In this document: positions 51,041 to 59,594 of the stretch, piece by piece
Layout: the number at the start of each line of letters is the position of its first letter
Position numbering within the stretch: the first letter of the stretch is position 1
Assembly (NCBI RefSeq): GCF_028885415.1
Contig: NZ_CP118527.1
Coordinates: 2,046,001-2,110,000 of the forward strand
Reading direction: 5' to 3'
DNA: 64,000 nucleotides
Origin: Streptomyces coeruleorubidus
GTDB lineage: Bacteria; Actinomycetota; Actinomycetes; Streptomycetales; Streptomycetaceae
The notes under the pieces: generated by a model
What the model saw: the letters and a program-made list of their open reading frames with translations, nothing else
Databases searched by the model: none
Told to the model about the DNA's origin: nothing
Made by a program: the position numbers and the translations under genes

Positions 51041-51056
51041 TCGAATGTATGTGCGA
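51041..51056. promoter_or_regulatory. SOS box (LexA site) 2 of dnaE2
   Basis: TCGAATGTATGTGCGA matches the same consensus at 10 of 12 specified bases. It is centred 46 bp from box 1. Two boxes would tighten repression or serve a plus-strand promoter as well. Confidence 0.55.
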
Positions 51057-51130
51057 CATCCGTGCGGCCCCGTCCCACCTGCGGAAACACCGCACCGCCC
51101 CCGACCGTGGAGGCATGCGAGAACAACGCC

Positions 51131-51223
51131 ATGGCCACGCCACTCCTGGTACTGGCGGCATGGACAGTGGCGGGAGCCGCGATCACCGGGACCGCATCCG
51201 CAACCCGCCACAAGACGCCGTAA
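51131..51223 (+). CDS. Possible 30-aa single-helix membrane peptide
   Basis: The frame from ATG 51131 reads MATPLLVLAAWTVAGAAITG then a short polar tail. It has one hydrophobic helix. GGAGG lies 17 bases upstream, too far for normal use. Its position just beyond SOS box 2 would allow damage induction, which makes it worth noting, but the evidence is thin. Confidence 0.22.
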   Translation: MATPLLVLAAWTVAGAAITGTASATRHKTP

Positions 51224-51338
51224 CCCGGCACACGGGAGCCCGCACGGAAGGGCGCCGTAACCCGCCACACAGGGGAGCCGCACCCGCGCAGGCGTAGGCA
51301 CGCACCCCCACCACACCCACACAGGCCGCCGCAGGCAC

Positions 51339-51389
51339 CCCCGCCCAACCGCCGGAGGCAGGCTGCACCCCGCCCAACCGCCGGAGGCA
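51339..51389. repeat. 22-bp direct repeat, 29 bp apart
   Basis: CCCCGCCCAACCGCCGGAGG plus CA occurs at 51339-51360 and again at 51368-51389. It lies in noncoding C-rich sequence. Origin unknown. Confidence 0.75.
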
Positions 51390-51396
51390 CACGCGA

Positions 51397-51428
51397 AAGT
51401 CCCGCCCCTCACACAAGGGGCGGGACTT
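51397..51428 (-). terminator. Terminator of the first S1 protease gene
   Basis: AAGTCCCGCCCC and GGGGCGGGACTT are perfect 12-bp arms with an 8-base loop, 32 bp beyond the protease stop on the minus strand, followed by T residues in that direction. Confidence 0.82.
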
Positions 51429-51459
51429 CACGGGACTTCACAAACCCGGAACCCGGAAC

Positions 51460-52542
51460 TCAGCCGATCTCGGTCCCGGTAGCCGACAGCGCCTCCGTCA
51501 CAGGCTGGAAGAACGTCTCCCCACCGGACGTGCAGTCACCGCTACCACCGGACGTCAGCCCGATCGCGTTGCTGCCCGAGAAGAGCGAGCCACCACTGTC
51601 ACCGGGCTCCGCGCACACGTCGGTCTGGATCAGACCGTTCACGATGTCGCCGTTGCCGTAGTTCACGGTGGCGTCCAGCCCCGTGACCTTCCCGTCGTGC
51701 ACCTGCGTCGTCGAACCGCTCCGCGTGACCTCCATGCCGACCGTCGCCTCGGCGGCACCCGTGATCTTCTGCGTCGAGCCGTTGTAGAGGTTCACCTCGC
51801 TCGGGTGAGCCACATCCGCGGTGTACTTGACCAGCCCGTAGTCGTCACCCGGGAAGCTGGAGTCCGCGTTGGTGCCGATCTCCTTGCCGCTGGAGTCCGA
51901 CCACGTCGAGATGCCCTCGGTGCAGTGCCCGGCGGTCAGGAAGAACGGCTCGCCGCCCTTGACCACGTTGAAGCCGAGCGAGCAGCGGCCACTGCCACCG
52001 GTGATCGCGTCGCCACCGGCGATGAAGGGCTTGTACTCGCCCTTCGTCCGCTTGAGTTCGGCCTTCGCGCCGAGCCCGTCGACGACCTTCGTCAGCTTGG
52101 CCCACTCGGCCTTGGACACCGTACGGTCGGCGGTGACGACGATCTTGTTGGTGGTCGGGTCGGTCACCCATGCGGTGCCCGGAATCGTCGCGTCCTGCTT
52201 CAGCGTGCCGCGGGCGCTCTTCAGTTCGGCTAGGGAGTTCGCCACGACTCTCGCCTTGGCTCCGGCCTTCTCGACGGCCTCGGCCGCAGCCTCGTCGAGC
52301 ACGTTCACCACGAGGTTCTTGCTCTTCGTGTCGTAGTACGTGCCCGCCGCGTCGGCGCCCAGGTCCTCGGCCAGCGTCGAGGCGAGCTTTCCGGCCGCCG
52401 CGACCGACAAGGTCTGGGGCGCGGAGGCCTCCGGGGTCTCACTCGCGTTCGCAGTCTGGAAGGTGACTCCCGCGGCGACCAGTGCGGCGATACCCGCACC
52501 TGCCACGGCTGCACGTCGCTTGGGTATGCGTCGGTGCTTCAA
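51460..52542 (-). CDS. Secreted chymotrypsin-like serine protease (S1, alpha-lytic/SGPA type)
   Basis: This 360-residue preproenzyme has a signal peptide (about 1-34, [10 protein letters not shown] then [18 protein letters not shown]), a propeptide of about 140 residues and a mature domain starting near [10 protein letters not shown] (175). The triad is H206 (LTAGHC), D234 (DDYGLVKY) and S316 (EPGDSGGS). Four cysteines in the mature part form the usual disulfides. The start is TTG 52542 after GGAGG. A perfect 20-bp inverted repeat (52698-52717) and a TTAC-N6-GTAA box (52764-52777) lie upstream and are likely control sites. Confidence 0.93.
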   Translation of the reverse strand: MKHRRIPKRRAAVAGAGIAALVAAGVTFQTANASETPEASAPQTLSVAAAGKLASTLAEDLGADAAGTYYDTKSKNLVVNVLDEAAAEAVEKAGAKARVVANSLAELKSARGTLKQDATIPGTAWVTDPTTNKIVVTADRTVSKAEWAKLTKVVDGLGAKAELKRTKGEYKPFIAGGDAITGGSGRCSLGFNVVKGGEPFFLTAGHCTEGISTWSDSSGKEIGTNADSSFPGDDYGLVKYTADVAHPSEVNLYNGSTQKITGAAEATVGMEVTRSGSTTQVHDGKVTGLDATVNYGNGDIVNGLIQTDVCAEPGDSGGSLFSGSNAIGLTSGGSGDCTSGGETFFQPVTEALSATGTEIG

Positions 52543-52697
52543 CTCGCGTCCTCCTGTGGGGGGTCGGCCCGAGAGGTTGTGGGGACCTCGCGAACCGGAA
52601 GGCTTTGTTGACGAGCGCCCACTATTCCGAGGACAACGGGGAGCACACAAGGTCGAGTTCAGGACGCGCGTAGATTGCGGATCGCACGCCCTCCCAT

Positions 52698-52717
52698 TTT
52701 GACCGTCCACGGTCAAA
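52698..52717. promoter_or_regulatory. Perfect inverted repeat in the S1 protease promoter
   Basis: TTTGACCG and CGGTCAAA are perfect 8-bp arms separated by TCCA, 156 bp upstream of the TTG start. The TTGACC half also resembles a -35 element. The site is probably an operator. Confidence 0.58.
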
Positions 52718-52763
52718 TCGGACCCAACTCACACGCGCTTCACGCGCGTTCACACTGCAAACA

Positions 52764-52777
52764 TTACGCGTGAGTAA
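52764..52777. promoter_or_regulatory. TTAC-N6-GTAA box upstream of the S1 protease
   Basis: TTACGCGTGAGTAA, within perfect arms ACATTAC/GTAATGT (52761-52780), matches 13 of 14 positions of the box at 45569-45582 in front of the lipase. This suggests one regulator for both secreted enzymes. Confidence 0.58.
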
Positions 52778-52880
52778 TGTGTGCCCACTCTGTGACGTCT
52801 GGCCGTGGCTGAAAATCGCCTGCCCGGTCAGCCCACGACAACTTCAGCGAAAAGACAACAACCCCACCGAAAAGGGGAAA

Positions 52881-52905
52881 CCCCCGCACGCAATGCGTGC
52901 GGGGG
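52881..52905 (-). terminator. Terminator of the second S1 protease gene
   Basis: CCCCCGCACGCA and TGCGTGCGGGGG are perfect 12-bp arms around a single base, so the real loop is about 5 bases. It lies 39 bp beyond the stop of the SGPB-type gene and is followed by T residues on the minus strand. Confidence 0.85.
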
Positions 52906-52943
52906 TACAGAACTCAGCCTGCTACCGACCGGGACCGACCGGC

Positions 52944-53849
52944 CTAGTACACGCTGACCCCGTAGGCGCTCAGGGCCTCCGTGACGGGCTGGAAGAACGT
53001 CGTACCACCGGAGGAGCAGTTGCCACTGCCACCGGAGGTCAGACCGTACGCCGTGCCGTTGCTGCCGTAGAGCGAGCCGCCGGAGTCGCCGGGCTCGGCG
53101 CAGACGTTGGTCTGGATCAGGCCGGAGACGATGTCGCCGCCACCGTAGTTGACGGTCGCGTTGAGGGCGGTGACACGACCGCTGTGCGTACCGGTGGTGG
53201 AGCCGTCGCGGATGACGGTGGTGCCCACGCTCGGCGTGGCCGCCCGGGTGATGTCCACGCCGTTCGCGGTGCCGGGCCTGCTGACGGACCCGGAGTACCG
53301 CACGATGCCGTAGTCGTTGCCCGGGAAGCTGGACCCGGTGGTCGAGCCGATGACCGTGGTGCGGCCGGAGTTGGAGTACCAGGTGCCCGCGCCGTCGGTG
53401 CAGTGACCGGCGGTCAGGAAGAACTGGGTGCCGCTGCTGTTGCGGACGTTGAAGCCGAGGGAGCAGCGCCAGCTACTCGCATAGATGGCGTCGCCGCCCT
53501 GGATCAGCTTGTTGAACTTGCCGGGGGTGCGCTTGATCGTGAGCGCGTCGGCGTTGGCGCCGGCCTGCTGCTTGATCTTCGCTATCTCGGCCTGGGTGAC
53601 CGTGCTGTCGACGGTCACGAGCACGCGGTTGGTCTTGCTGTCGACGGCCCAGGCGGTGCCCGGGATGTCGGCCTTCAGGATCGAGCCGCTGGCGCTCTTG
53701 AGCTCGGTGGCGCTGAAGGTGGCGGGGGTGTCGGACGCGTTCGCGCTGGGGATCGCGATCGCGGCGGCGGCGACGAGGCCGGTGGAAACGGCGATCAGCC
53801 GTGTCCGTCTCGAAATGCCGCTGCGGGGGGTGGTGCGCTTGATCCTCAC
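52944..53849 (-). CDS. Secreted chymotrypsin-like serine protease (S1, SGPB type)
   Basis: This 301-residue preproenzyme closely fits Streptomyces griseus protease B in length and layout: signal peptide (about 1-39), propeptide (about 40-116), mature domain from about [14 protein letters not shown]. The triad is H149 (LTAGHC), D179 (NDYGIVRY) and S256 (EPGDSGGS). It starts at GTG 53849 after GGAGG. It is in the same direction as the other S1 protease but has its own terminator, so the pair is probably a tandem duplication with separate control. Confidence 0.93.
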   Translation of the reverse strand: MRIKRTTPRSGISRRTRLIAVSTGLVAAAAIAIPSANASDTPATFSATELKSASGSILKADIPGTAWAVDSKTNRVLVTVDSTVTQAEIAKIKQQAGANADALTIKRTPGKFNKLIQGGDAIYASSWRCSLGFNVRNSSGTQFFLTAGHCTDGAGTWYSNSGRTTVIGSTTGSSFPGNDYGIVRYSGSVSRPGTANGVDITRAATPSVGTTVIRDGSTTGTHSGRVTALNATVNYGGGDIVSGLIQTNVCAEPGDSGGSLYGSNGTAYGLTSGGSGNCSSGGTTFFQPVTEALSAYGVSVY

Positions 53850-53919
53850 TTCTCGTTCCTCCACAAAGGAAGTAGGGGGCCCTCGTGGGGTTTTGGGCCC
53901 GTGAGGCGCAGTCCGGGAC

Positions 53920-53946
53920 CGGCGGGTTCGGATTCCGAACCCGCCG
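53920..53946 (-). terminator. Hairpin downstream of the DUF5685 gene
   Basis: CGGCGGGTTCGG and CCGAACCCGCCG are perfect 12-bp arms with a 3-base loop. It lies between the end of the DUF5685 gene and the start of the SGPB-type protease, so it can terminate the former or form part of the latter's leader. Confidence 0.6.
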
Positions 53947-54111
53947 TGCCCCTGACAAGCGCTGGTGGGAGTATTCGGCCGAACGGACGGTAGGCGCAAG
54001 AGGGCCTTTCGGCCGCGCCCTTTTGAAGGGCTGTCAGGAAGCCGCGAAAGGGCGGGCGAGCGCGCTCCGGCAGGCGGCAGCGTGCGATGAATACGGGACG
54101 GGTCAGCCACC

Positions 54112-55332
54112 TCAGGGGCAGCAGCAGTCGCACCCGTCGCACTCGCAATCCCGGCAGCAGCCCTCGCGCTTCTTCCGGGACCACGGCCCCTCGTACTCCT
54201 TTGCGCAGCACAGCTTGCAGGTGCAGCACAGCAGCCAGAACATCCCGCAGCCCGCCCAGAACCCGCGCCGGCCCCGGGGCGGCTGGGGCACCGGCGCGCC
54301 GCCACCGAAACCACCGCCGCCGTACCCTCCTCCCTCACCGGCGTACGGGTTTCCGCCACCGCCCGCGTACGGGTTCTGCGGAGCCCCGTGCGGCCCCTGG
54401 GCGTACGGACCCTGAGGCGGCTGCTGCCCGTACGGTCCGCCCTGGTGTGACGCGCACACCGGCACCGTGCCGAACGCCCGGTCCACCGAGCGCCGCAGTT
54501 CGTGCACGAGCAGCAGATGCACGAGCTTCGCGTCGGTGAACTCGGCCTCGCGCAGCGCGAGCCGCACCCCGTGCACCGCGTCGTCGGCGAGCCGCCGGGC
54601 CTCCGCGAGGGAGGTGCCGGTCGCGGCGATCGGGTTCCAGGCGCCTGACGCGGCGTCAGCGTGCAGGTCCTCCACGGCGTCCAGCAAGTGGGCCAGCCGT
54701 CCGAAGAGCCGTCCGGCCTCGGCGAGCGGCCCGGCGTTGTGCGGCCGGCCGGCGAGGACCGCCGTGTGCGCGAAGGCGGCGGCGGTCGCGGTCTCGGTCG
54801 GTTCGGTGACCGTGAGGATCGGCGTGCCGGGCCCGGCGAGCGCCTCGATGCCGCCCTGCCGGTCCACGGCGTCGACCAGGAGGGCCGTGTCGAACCCGAC
54901 GGCGGAGCCGGTGCGCGCCCCGGCGCGGTCCCAGCCCGCGGCGACCCGGCGCGCGGCGCGCGCGACCGGCGCGCGGGCCAGCAGTCCGTCACCGTCGGCC
55001 ACGTGGTCGCGCACCTTGGCGGAGGCGAGCACCAGCGACACGGCCGCCGCGAGCCGCGCTCCCTCACCGTGCGCGACGGACGCGGTGCGCATCCCGCGCA
55101 GCGGACACGGCCCCGCCGTACGCCGCCCCACACCACTCGACGTGCCGGGCGTCCGCTCCACCTGAGCTTCCGTCAACACGGAGACGAGAAGCCCGTCATA
55201 GTTCGTCACGATGCGCGCGAGCTGCCCGTGGTCCCCGCGCAATGCGAGACACAGCCCACACAAATGCGCCATCCACTGGGCCGTGAGGCTCTCACCGAGC
55301 CGGTGCCGACAGGGCCTGACCATTCCGAACAC
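54112..55332 (-). CDS. DUF5685 protein with Cys-rich tail
   Basis: This 406-residue protein has an alpha-helical DUF5685-like domain (about 1-300) with early cysteines ([33 protein letters not shown]). A Gly/Pro/Gln/Tyr-rich linker (about 300-350) and a remarkable C-terminus with 17 cysteines in about 50 residues ([19 protein letters not shown] and ending [15 protein letters not shown]) follow. The tail could bind metals or membranes. It starts at GTG 55332 after GGGGGG. The function is unknown; similar proteins are widespread in Streptomyces as far as I recall. Confidence 0.78.
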   Translation of the reverse strand: MFGMVRPCRHRLGESLTAQWMAHLCGLCLALRGDHGQLARIVTNYDGLLVSVLTEAQVERTPGTSSGVGRRTAGPCPLRGMRTASVAHGEGARLAAAVSLVLASAKVRDHVADGDGLLARAPVARAARRVAAGWDRAGARTGSAVGFDTALLVDAVDRQGGIEALAGPGTPILTVTEPTETATAAAFAHTAVLAGRPHNAGPLAEAGRLFGRLAHLLDAVEDLHADAASGAWNPIAATGTSLAEARRLADDAVHGVRLALREAEFTDAKLVHLLLVHELRRSVDRAFGTVPVCASHQGGPYGQQPPQGPYAQGPHGAPQNPYAGGGGNPYAGEGGGYGGGGFGGGAPVPQPPRGRRGFWAGCGMFWLLCCTCKLCCAKEYEGPWSRKKREGCCRDCECDGCDCCCP

Positions 55333-55621
55333 GACATCCCCCCGTGCTCCGTACGACGTTTGGCGCCGCATGGTATCGGCCATCGCGTTCACCCGTACGC
55401 ACCGCTCATCACCCGTACGCCGCGAAGAATCATATTTCACTCACAGTCAGCAGCCGTTTACCGCAAGACCCTTGGGAAACACGGACTCTCGACGGATTCG
55501 CTGTGCACCAGTACCGTCACAAACCCCCCGTGCGGCGTCTATCCACTTGGCGCGCCATCCGCATCATGGACGACCATAGGGATGCGGAAAGCAAGAAAGA
55601 CCGCTGTGAGAGGAGGCGTCC

Positions 55622-56059
55622 ATGGGATCGGTACGCAAGGCAAGTGCCTGGCTTGGCCTCGTCGACGACAACGAAGACGAGCGTTACTACGACGACGACT
55701 ACTCCGACGGGACCGAGCCCGGGGATGCCTGGGTCACCGATCCGCGCGTCAAGGTGGCCTCGGACGTCGCCGAGGAGAAGGGGCGCCGCATCGGCACGGT
55801 GACCCCGGACAGCTTCCGGGACGCGCGCGCCATCGGCGAGCTGTTCCGCGAGGGCGTGCCGGTCATCATGAACCTCACGGCCATGGACGCTGCCGACGCC
55901 AAGCGCGTGGTCGACTTCGCGGCCGGGCTGATCTTCGGCCTGCGCGGTTCGATCGAGCGGGTGTCGACCCGCGTGTTCCTGCTGACCCCCGCCAACACGG
56001 AGATCGTGAACGGCGACCCGGCCGCACACCGCACGGACGGCTTCTTCAACCAGAGCTGA
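55622..56059 (+). CDS. sflA: SepF-like cell-division protein (SflA type)
   Basis: This 145-residue protein has a short amphipathic N-terminus ([14 protein letters not shown]), an acidic linker rich in Asp/Tyr, and the SepF domain at about 57-135 ([57 protein letters not shown]). SepF tethers FtsZ to the membrane. Streptomyces has a main SepF in the division cluster and two extra SepF-like proteins, which regulate apical growth and interact with the division machinery; this isolated copy fits SflA. GAGAGGAGG precedes the ATG. Confidence 0.88.
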   Translation: MGSVRKASAWLGLVDDNEDERYYDDDYSDGTEPGDAWVTDPRVKVASDVAEEKGRRIGTVTPDSFRDARAIGELFREGVPVIMNLTAMDAADAKRVVDFAAGLIFGLRGSIERVSTRVFLLTPANTEIVNGDPAAHRTDGFFNQS

Positions 56060-56111
56060 GGCAGGGCCGCTCACCGGCCCTGCCACCCGCGCAGGGTTCA
56101 CCGGACGGGGT

Positions 56112-57302
56112 CTACCGGAAGGCGTCGAGCCCGGTGAGCGCCTTGCCCAGCACGAGCTGGTGCATCTCGACGGTGCCCTCGTAGGTGAGCACCGACTCGA
56201 GGTTGGTCGCGTGCCGCATCACGGGGTATTCGAGCGAGATCCCGTTGGCCCCGAGAATGGTGCGGGCCGTGCGGCAGATCTCGATCGCTTCTCGTACGTT
56301 GTTGAGCTTGCCGAAGCTGACCTGCTCGGGACGCAGGCGGCCGGCGTCCATACGCCGCCCCAGATGATGGGCGAGCAGAATTCCCTTGTGCAGTTCGACC
56401 GCCATGTCGGCGAGTTTGGCCTGGGTGAGCTGGAAGCCGCCGATGGGCCGCCCGAACTGCTCCCGCGACTTCGCGTAGTCGACCGCGGCCTCGAAACTGC
56501 TGCGGGCCGCGCCCATGGCACCCCAGACGATTCCGTACCGGGCGTGCGACAGACAGCTGAGCGGTCCGCGCAGGCCGGTGACCTCCGGCAGTACGGCGTC
56601 GGCGGGCAGCCGTACGTCGTCGAGGACGAGTTCGCTGGTGACGGAGGCCCTGAGGGACCACTTGTGCTTGATCTCGGGGGCGGAGAACCCGGCGCTGTCC
56701 GTCGGCACGGCGAATCCGCGGATCCCGTCCTCGGTCCGCGCCCACACGACGGCGACGCCGGCGACCGATCCGTTGGTGATCCACATCTTGCGGCCGTTGA
56801 GGATCCAGTCGGTGCCGTCGCGCTTGGCGTACGTCCGCATGGAGGCCGGGTCGGATCCGTGGTCGGGCTCGGTCAGCCCGAAGCAGCCGATGACCTCGCC
56901 GGAGGCCATCCGGGGCAGCCACTGCTGCTTCTGTGCCTCACTGCCGAACCGGTGGATGGCGTACATGGCGAGGGAGCCCTGCACGGAGACGAGGGACCGG
57001 ATCCCGGAGTCGGCGGCCTCCAGCTCCAGGCAGGCGAGCCCGTACTGCACGGCGGACGCGCCGGCGCAGCCGTAGCCCTCCAGGGACATCCCGAGGGCAC
57101 CGATGCTCCCCAGCTCCCGGGCCAGTTCCCGGATCCCGGGCAGCTCGCCCTTCTCGTACCACTCGGCGACGTACGGCAGCACCCGGTCCGCGGCCCAGGC
57201 CCGCACGGTGTCCCTGATCCCGAGATCCTCCGGCTCCAGGAGGTCGTCGAGGCCGAGGGGGTCGGCGGGGTCGAAGGGAGGAAGCTTGGACGACTCGGAC
57301 AT
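56112..57302 (-). CDS. gcdH: Glutaryl-CoA dehydrogenase-type acyl-CoA dehydrogenase
   Basis: This 396-residue protein has glutaryl-CoA dehydrogenase traits: SGIRSLVSVQGSLAMYAI (carries the arginine and serine that bind the carboxylate), GCFGLTEPDHGSDPASM, and catalytic base E375 in TYEGTVEMHQLV. The enzyme oxidises and decarboxylates glutaryl-CoA to crotonyl-CoA in lysine and tryptophan breakdown, with electrons going to ETF. It is a single gene. A 17-bp palindrome at 57325-57341, 23 bp upstream of the ATG, links it to the TetR regulator at 3 kb. Confidence 0.88.
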   Translation of the reverse strand: MSESSKLPPFDPADPLGLDDLLEPEDLGIRDTVRAWAADRVLPYVAEWYEKGELPGIRELARELGSIGALGMSLEGYGCAGASAVQYGLACLELEAADSGIRSLVSVQGSLAMYAIHRFGSEAQKQQWLPRMASGEVIGCFGLTEPDHGSDPASMRTYAKRDGTDWILNGRKMWITNGSVAGVAVVWARTEDGIRGFAVPTDSAGFSAPEIKHKWSLRASVTSELVLDDVRLPADAVLPEVTGLRGPLSCLSHARYGIVWGAMGAARSSFEAAVDYAKSREQFGRPIGGFQLTQAKLADMAVELHKGILLAHHLGRRMDAGRLRPEQVSFGKLNNVREAIEICRTARTILGANGISLEYPVMRHATNLESVLTYEGTVEMHQLVLGKALTGLDAFR

Positions 57303-57324
57303 GGGGGACCCTCCGAAACTCTTT

Positions 57325-57341
57325 AACTAGCACCGCTAGCC
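57325..57341. promoter_or_regulatory. TetR operator, copy 3 of the 17-bp palindrome
   Basis: AACTAGCACCGCTAGCC has the same spacing as the copies at 3002-3018 and 9594-9610; its core CTAGC-ACC-GCTAG is a perfect 13-bp palindrome. It lies 23 bp upstream of the glutaryl-CoA dehydrogenase start. Confidence 0.68.
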
Positions 57342-57729
57342 AAGACGCTACGGTGCCCGCCCACCCACGCACCACCCGTAGCTGCCTCGCGCCGACGCGG
57401 GCGAACCAGTCGCCACAGCTCCAGCCGCCCCGCCCTCAGCCGCCCCCAGCAAGCAACCGCGTCCAGCCGATGCCATCGCAGACGGCGTCCGATGACGTCG
57501 GCGGAGGTAGGCGACTGCTCCCGGCGCAGCGCGGGCATCCGCCCGCTACGCGCACAGCCCGGCGGCAGCCGCTCCGCGTTACGGCAGCCCGTGGCCGCCC
57601 GCCGCGCCCGTCAAAACAGCCCTTACCGCCGCCCCGACCACCGCAAGCCGCCAACGGCGCCCCACCCCCACAGGCGACCTCCACCCCTCGACCGGCAGAT
57701 ACGGGTGGCGCGTGGGTGGGCAAAGGGCG
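57342..57729. other. Noncoding stretch downstream of the 14-TM efflux gene
   Basis: This 388-bp stretch is C-rich and simple in composition, with no start codon linked to a ribosome-binding site and no recognisable protein text. I see no clear terminator or RNA gene. Confidence 0.4.
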
Positions 57730-59331
57730 TCACACCGAGACGCGCGACTCCGCAGCGTCCCTGGGTGCGGGCAACTCCACCGCACCAGCGCCCTCACACT
57801 GCATGACCCGCGGCAACCGCAACGCCATCACCGCCCCGAGCAGCAACAACCCCGCACTCACCAGCAACGTCACATGCAGCCCGTGCACGAACGCGTCCCG
57901 GGCGGCATGCCGCAGAGCAACACCCGCCGTCCCGCCCAGCTGCGCAGCAACCTCGTACGCCTCCCCCAGCGAATGTCCCGCCGAGGCGGACGCCGACGCA
58001 GGAACGCCCGGCACGTCCGACAGCCCGGGCGCGTACGCCGCGTTCATCACCGTGCCGAGCAGTGCGATCCCGATTCCCGCCCCCAGCTGGTACGACGTCT
58101 CCCCGATCGCCGCCGCGCCTCCCGCCTGCTCCTGCGGCGCCTCGCTCAGCATCGACTCGTACGCCCCGAACAGCGTCGTCTCCAGCCCGAAGCCCAGCAG
58201 CACGAACCCGGTCAGCATCAGCGCGCAGTCGTCCGTCCGGCCCAGCGCCGTCAGCAGTACCACCGCGAACGCCGTCAGACAGAACCCGAAGCACACCATC
58301 CACCGCGGCCCGAACCGCCGCAGCATCCGCGCCCCGGCCAGCCCGGCCGCCATCGCGGCGAACGTCAGCGGCAGCAGCCGCAGCCCCGTCTCCAGCGGCG
58401 ACAGCCCGAGCACCAGCTGGAGATACTGCGCGGCGATCAGTTCGAGACCGACCAGCGCGAGCATCGCCAGCACGATGCACCCGACGGACGTGCTGAACGC
58501 CGGCCGCGCGAACATCTTGAGGTCGACCAGCGGCTGCGCCCGCCGCCGCTGCCGCCGTACGAAGGCGGCCAGCAGCACGGCGCCCACGACCAGCGGCGGC
58601 ACGGTCAGCAGGCTCCCCACCGACTCCCCGCCGCCGAGCCGCTTGACGCCCAGCACCACCCCGAACAGCCCGATGGCCGCCATCAGCGCGCCGACCACGT
58701 CCCAGGGCCCCTCGCCGTCGCCCTTGGACTCGGGCAGCAGCAGTCGCCCGACCGGGAGACTGACCAGCATCAACGGGATGTTGACGAGGAACACCGAGCC
58801 CCACCAGAAGTGCTCCAGCAGGAAGCCGCCGAGCAGCGGTCCGACCGCCGCGCCCACCGCGGCGACGGCGCTCCAGATGCCGATCGCGAGCGCCCGCTCG
58901 CGCCGGTCCGGGAAGACCTGCCGCAGGATCGACAGGGTCGCCGGCATGATCATCGCGCCGCCCACGCCGAGCAGCGCCCGCGCCACGATCAGTACCTGGG
59001 CGTTGTCCGCCAGGGCCGCCAGACCGGAGGCGACGCCGAACAGCGCGTACCCGAGGAGCAGGACCCTTCTGCGGCCGACGCGGTCGCCCAGCGTGCCGAA
59101 CAGGATCAGCAGCGAGGCGCAGACCAGCGGGTAGACGTCGACGATCCAGAGCAGCTCTATCCCGCCGGGCTTCAGGTCCTCGGTGATAGCGGGGACCGCC
59201 ACGTGCAGCACGGTGGCGTCGACGGCGACCAGCAGCAGGCTGACGCAGAGGACGACGAGAACCACCCAGCGGTTGGCACCGGCCCCGGCCGCCCGACGGC
59301 GCAGCGCAGCGGCCGTGGTCGTCCCGGACAT
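57730..59331 (-). CDS. 14-TM MFS drug efflux pump (EmrB/QacA, DHA2 type)
   Basis: This 533-residue protein has 14 hydrophobic helices and DHA2 motifs: LLLVAVDATVLHVAVPAI in helix 1, LFGTLGDRVGRRR in the first cytoplasmic loop, and VGGAMIMPATLSIL (motif C-like). Such pumps export drugs or the host's own secondary metabolites with protons. GGGAGG precedes the ATG at a 7-base spacing. No regulator gene is adjacent. Confidence 0.9.
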   Translation of the reverse strand: MSGTTTAAALRRRAAGAGANRWVVLVVLCVSLLLVAVDATVLHVAVPAITEDLKPGGIELLWIVDVYPLVCASLLILFGTLGDRVGRRRVLLLGYALFGVASGLAALADNAQVLIVARALLGVGGAMIMPATLSILRQVFPDRRERALAIGIWSAVAAVGAAVGPLLGGFLLEHFWWGSVFLVNIPLMLVSLPVGRLLLPESKGDGEGPWDVVGALMAAIGLFGVVLGVKRLGGGESVGSLLTVPPLVVGAVLLAAFVRRQRRRAQPLVDLKMFARPAFSTSVGCIVLAMLALVGLELIAAQYLQLVLGLSPLETGLRLLPLTFAAMAAGLAGARMLRRFGPRWMVCFGFCLTAFAVVLLTALGRTDDCALMLTGFVLLGFGLETTLFGAYESMLSEAPQEQAGGAAAIGETSYQLGAGIGIALLGTVMNAAYAPGLSDVPGVPASASASAGHSLGEAYEVAAQLGGTAGVALRHAARDAFVHGLHVTLLVSAGLLLLGAVMALRLPRVMQCEGAGAVELPAPRDAAESRVSV

Positions 59332-59594
59332 GTACGTACCTCCCAGATGTTCCCTCGCGATCGGCGGGCTCACGGGGTGGGGGACGCCCCCGCGACTCGG
59401 CCGGAGAGGAGCGGTGGTCTCCGGCCCGCGCAAACGAAAAGCGAGTGACACGTCAGGGTACGCGAGTCCGTGCGGGAGCCGAGTGGCGGACCTCTCACCC
59501 GTCCGGCGGAAAGATATGACGTACGCCACTCCCTCCACCGTCGTCCACGCCCCGGGCGGCCGGCCGGTTCCGGCCCGGGTCGATAATCGGGCCC

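Larger units (their letters stand above)
50961..51459. other. Intergenic region between dnaE2 and the first S1 protease
   Basis: This 500-bp region contains two SOS boxes next to dnaE2, a doubtful 30-codon plus-strand frame, a 22-bp direct repeat (51339-51389) and the terminator of the protease gene. Bases 51230-51395 are C-rich low-complexity sequence with no gene. Confidence 0.5.

Noticed and set aside
51260..51330. C-rich tract next to the S1 protease terminator as a small-RNA gene
   Set aside because: It is low-complexity CACC/ACAC sequence without a promoter-like element or stable fold that I could see.
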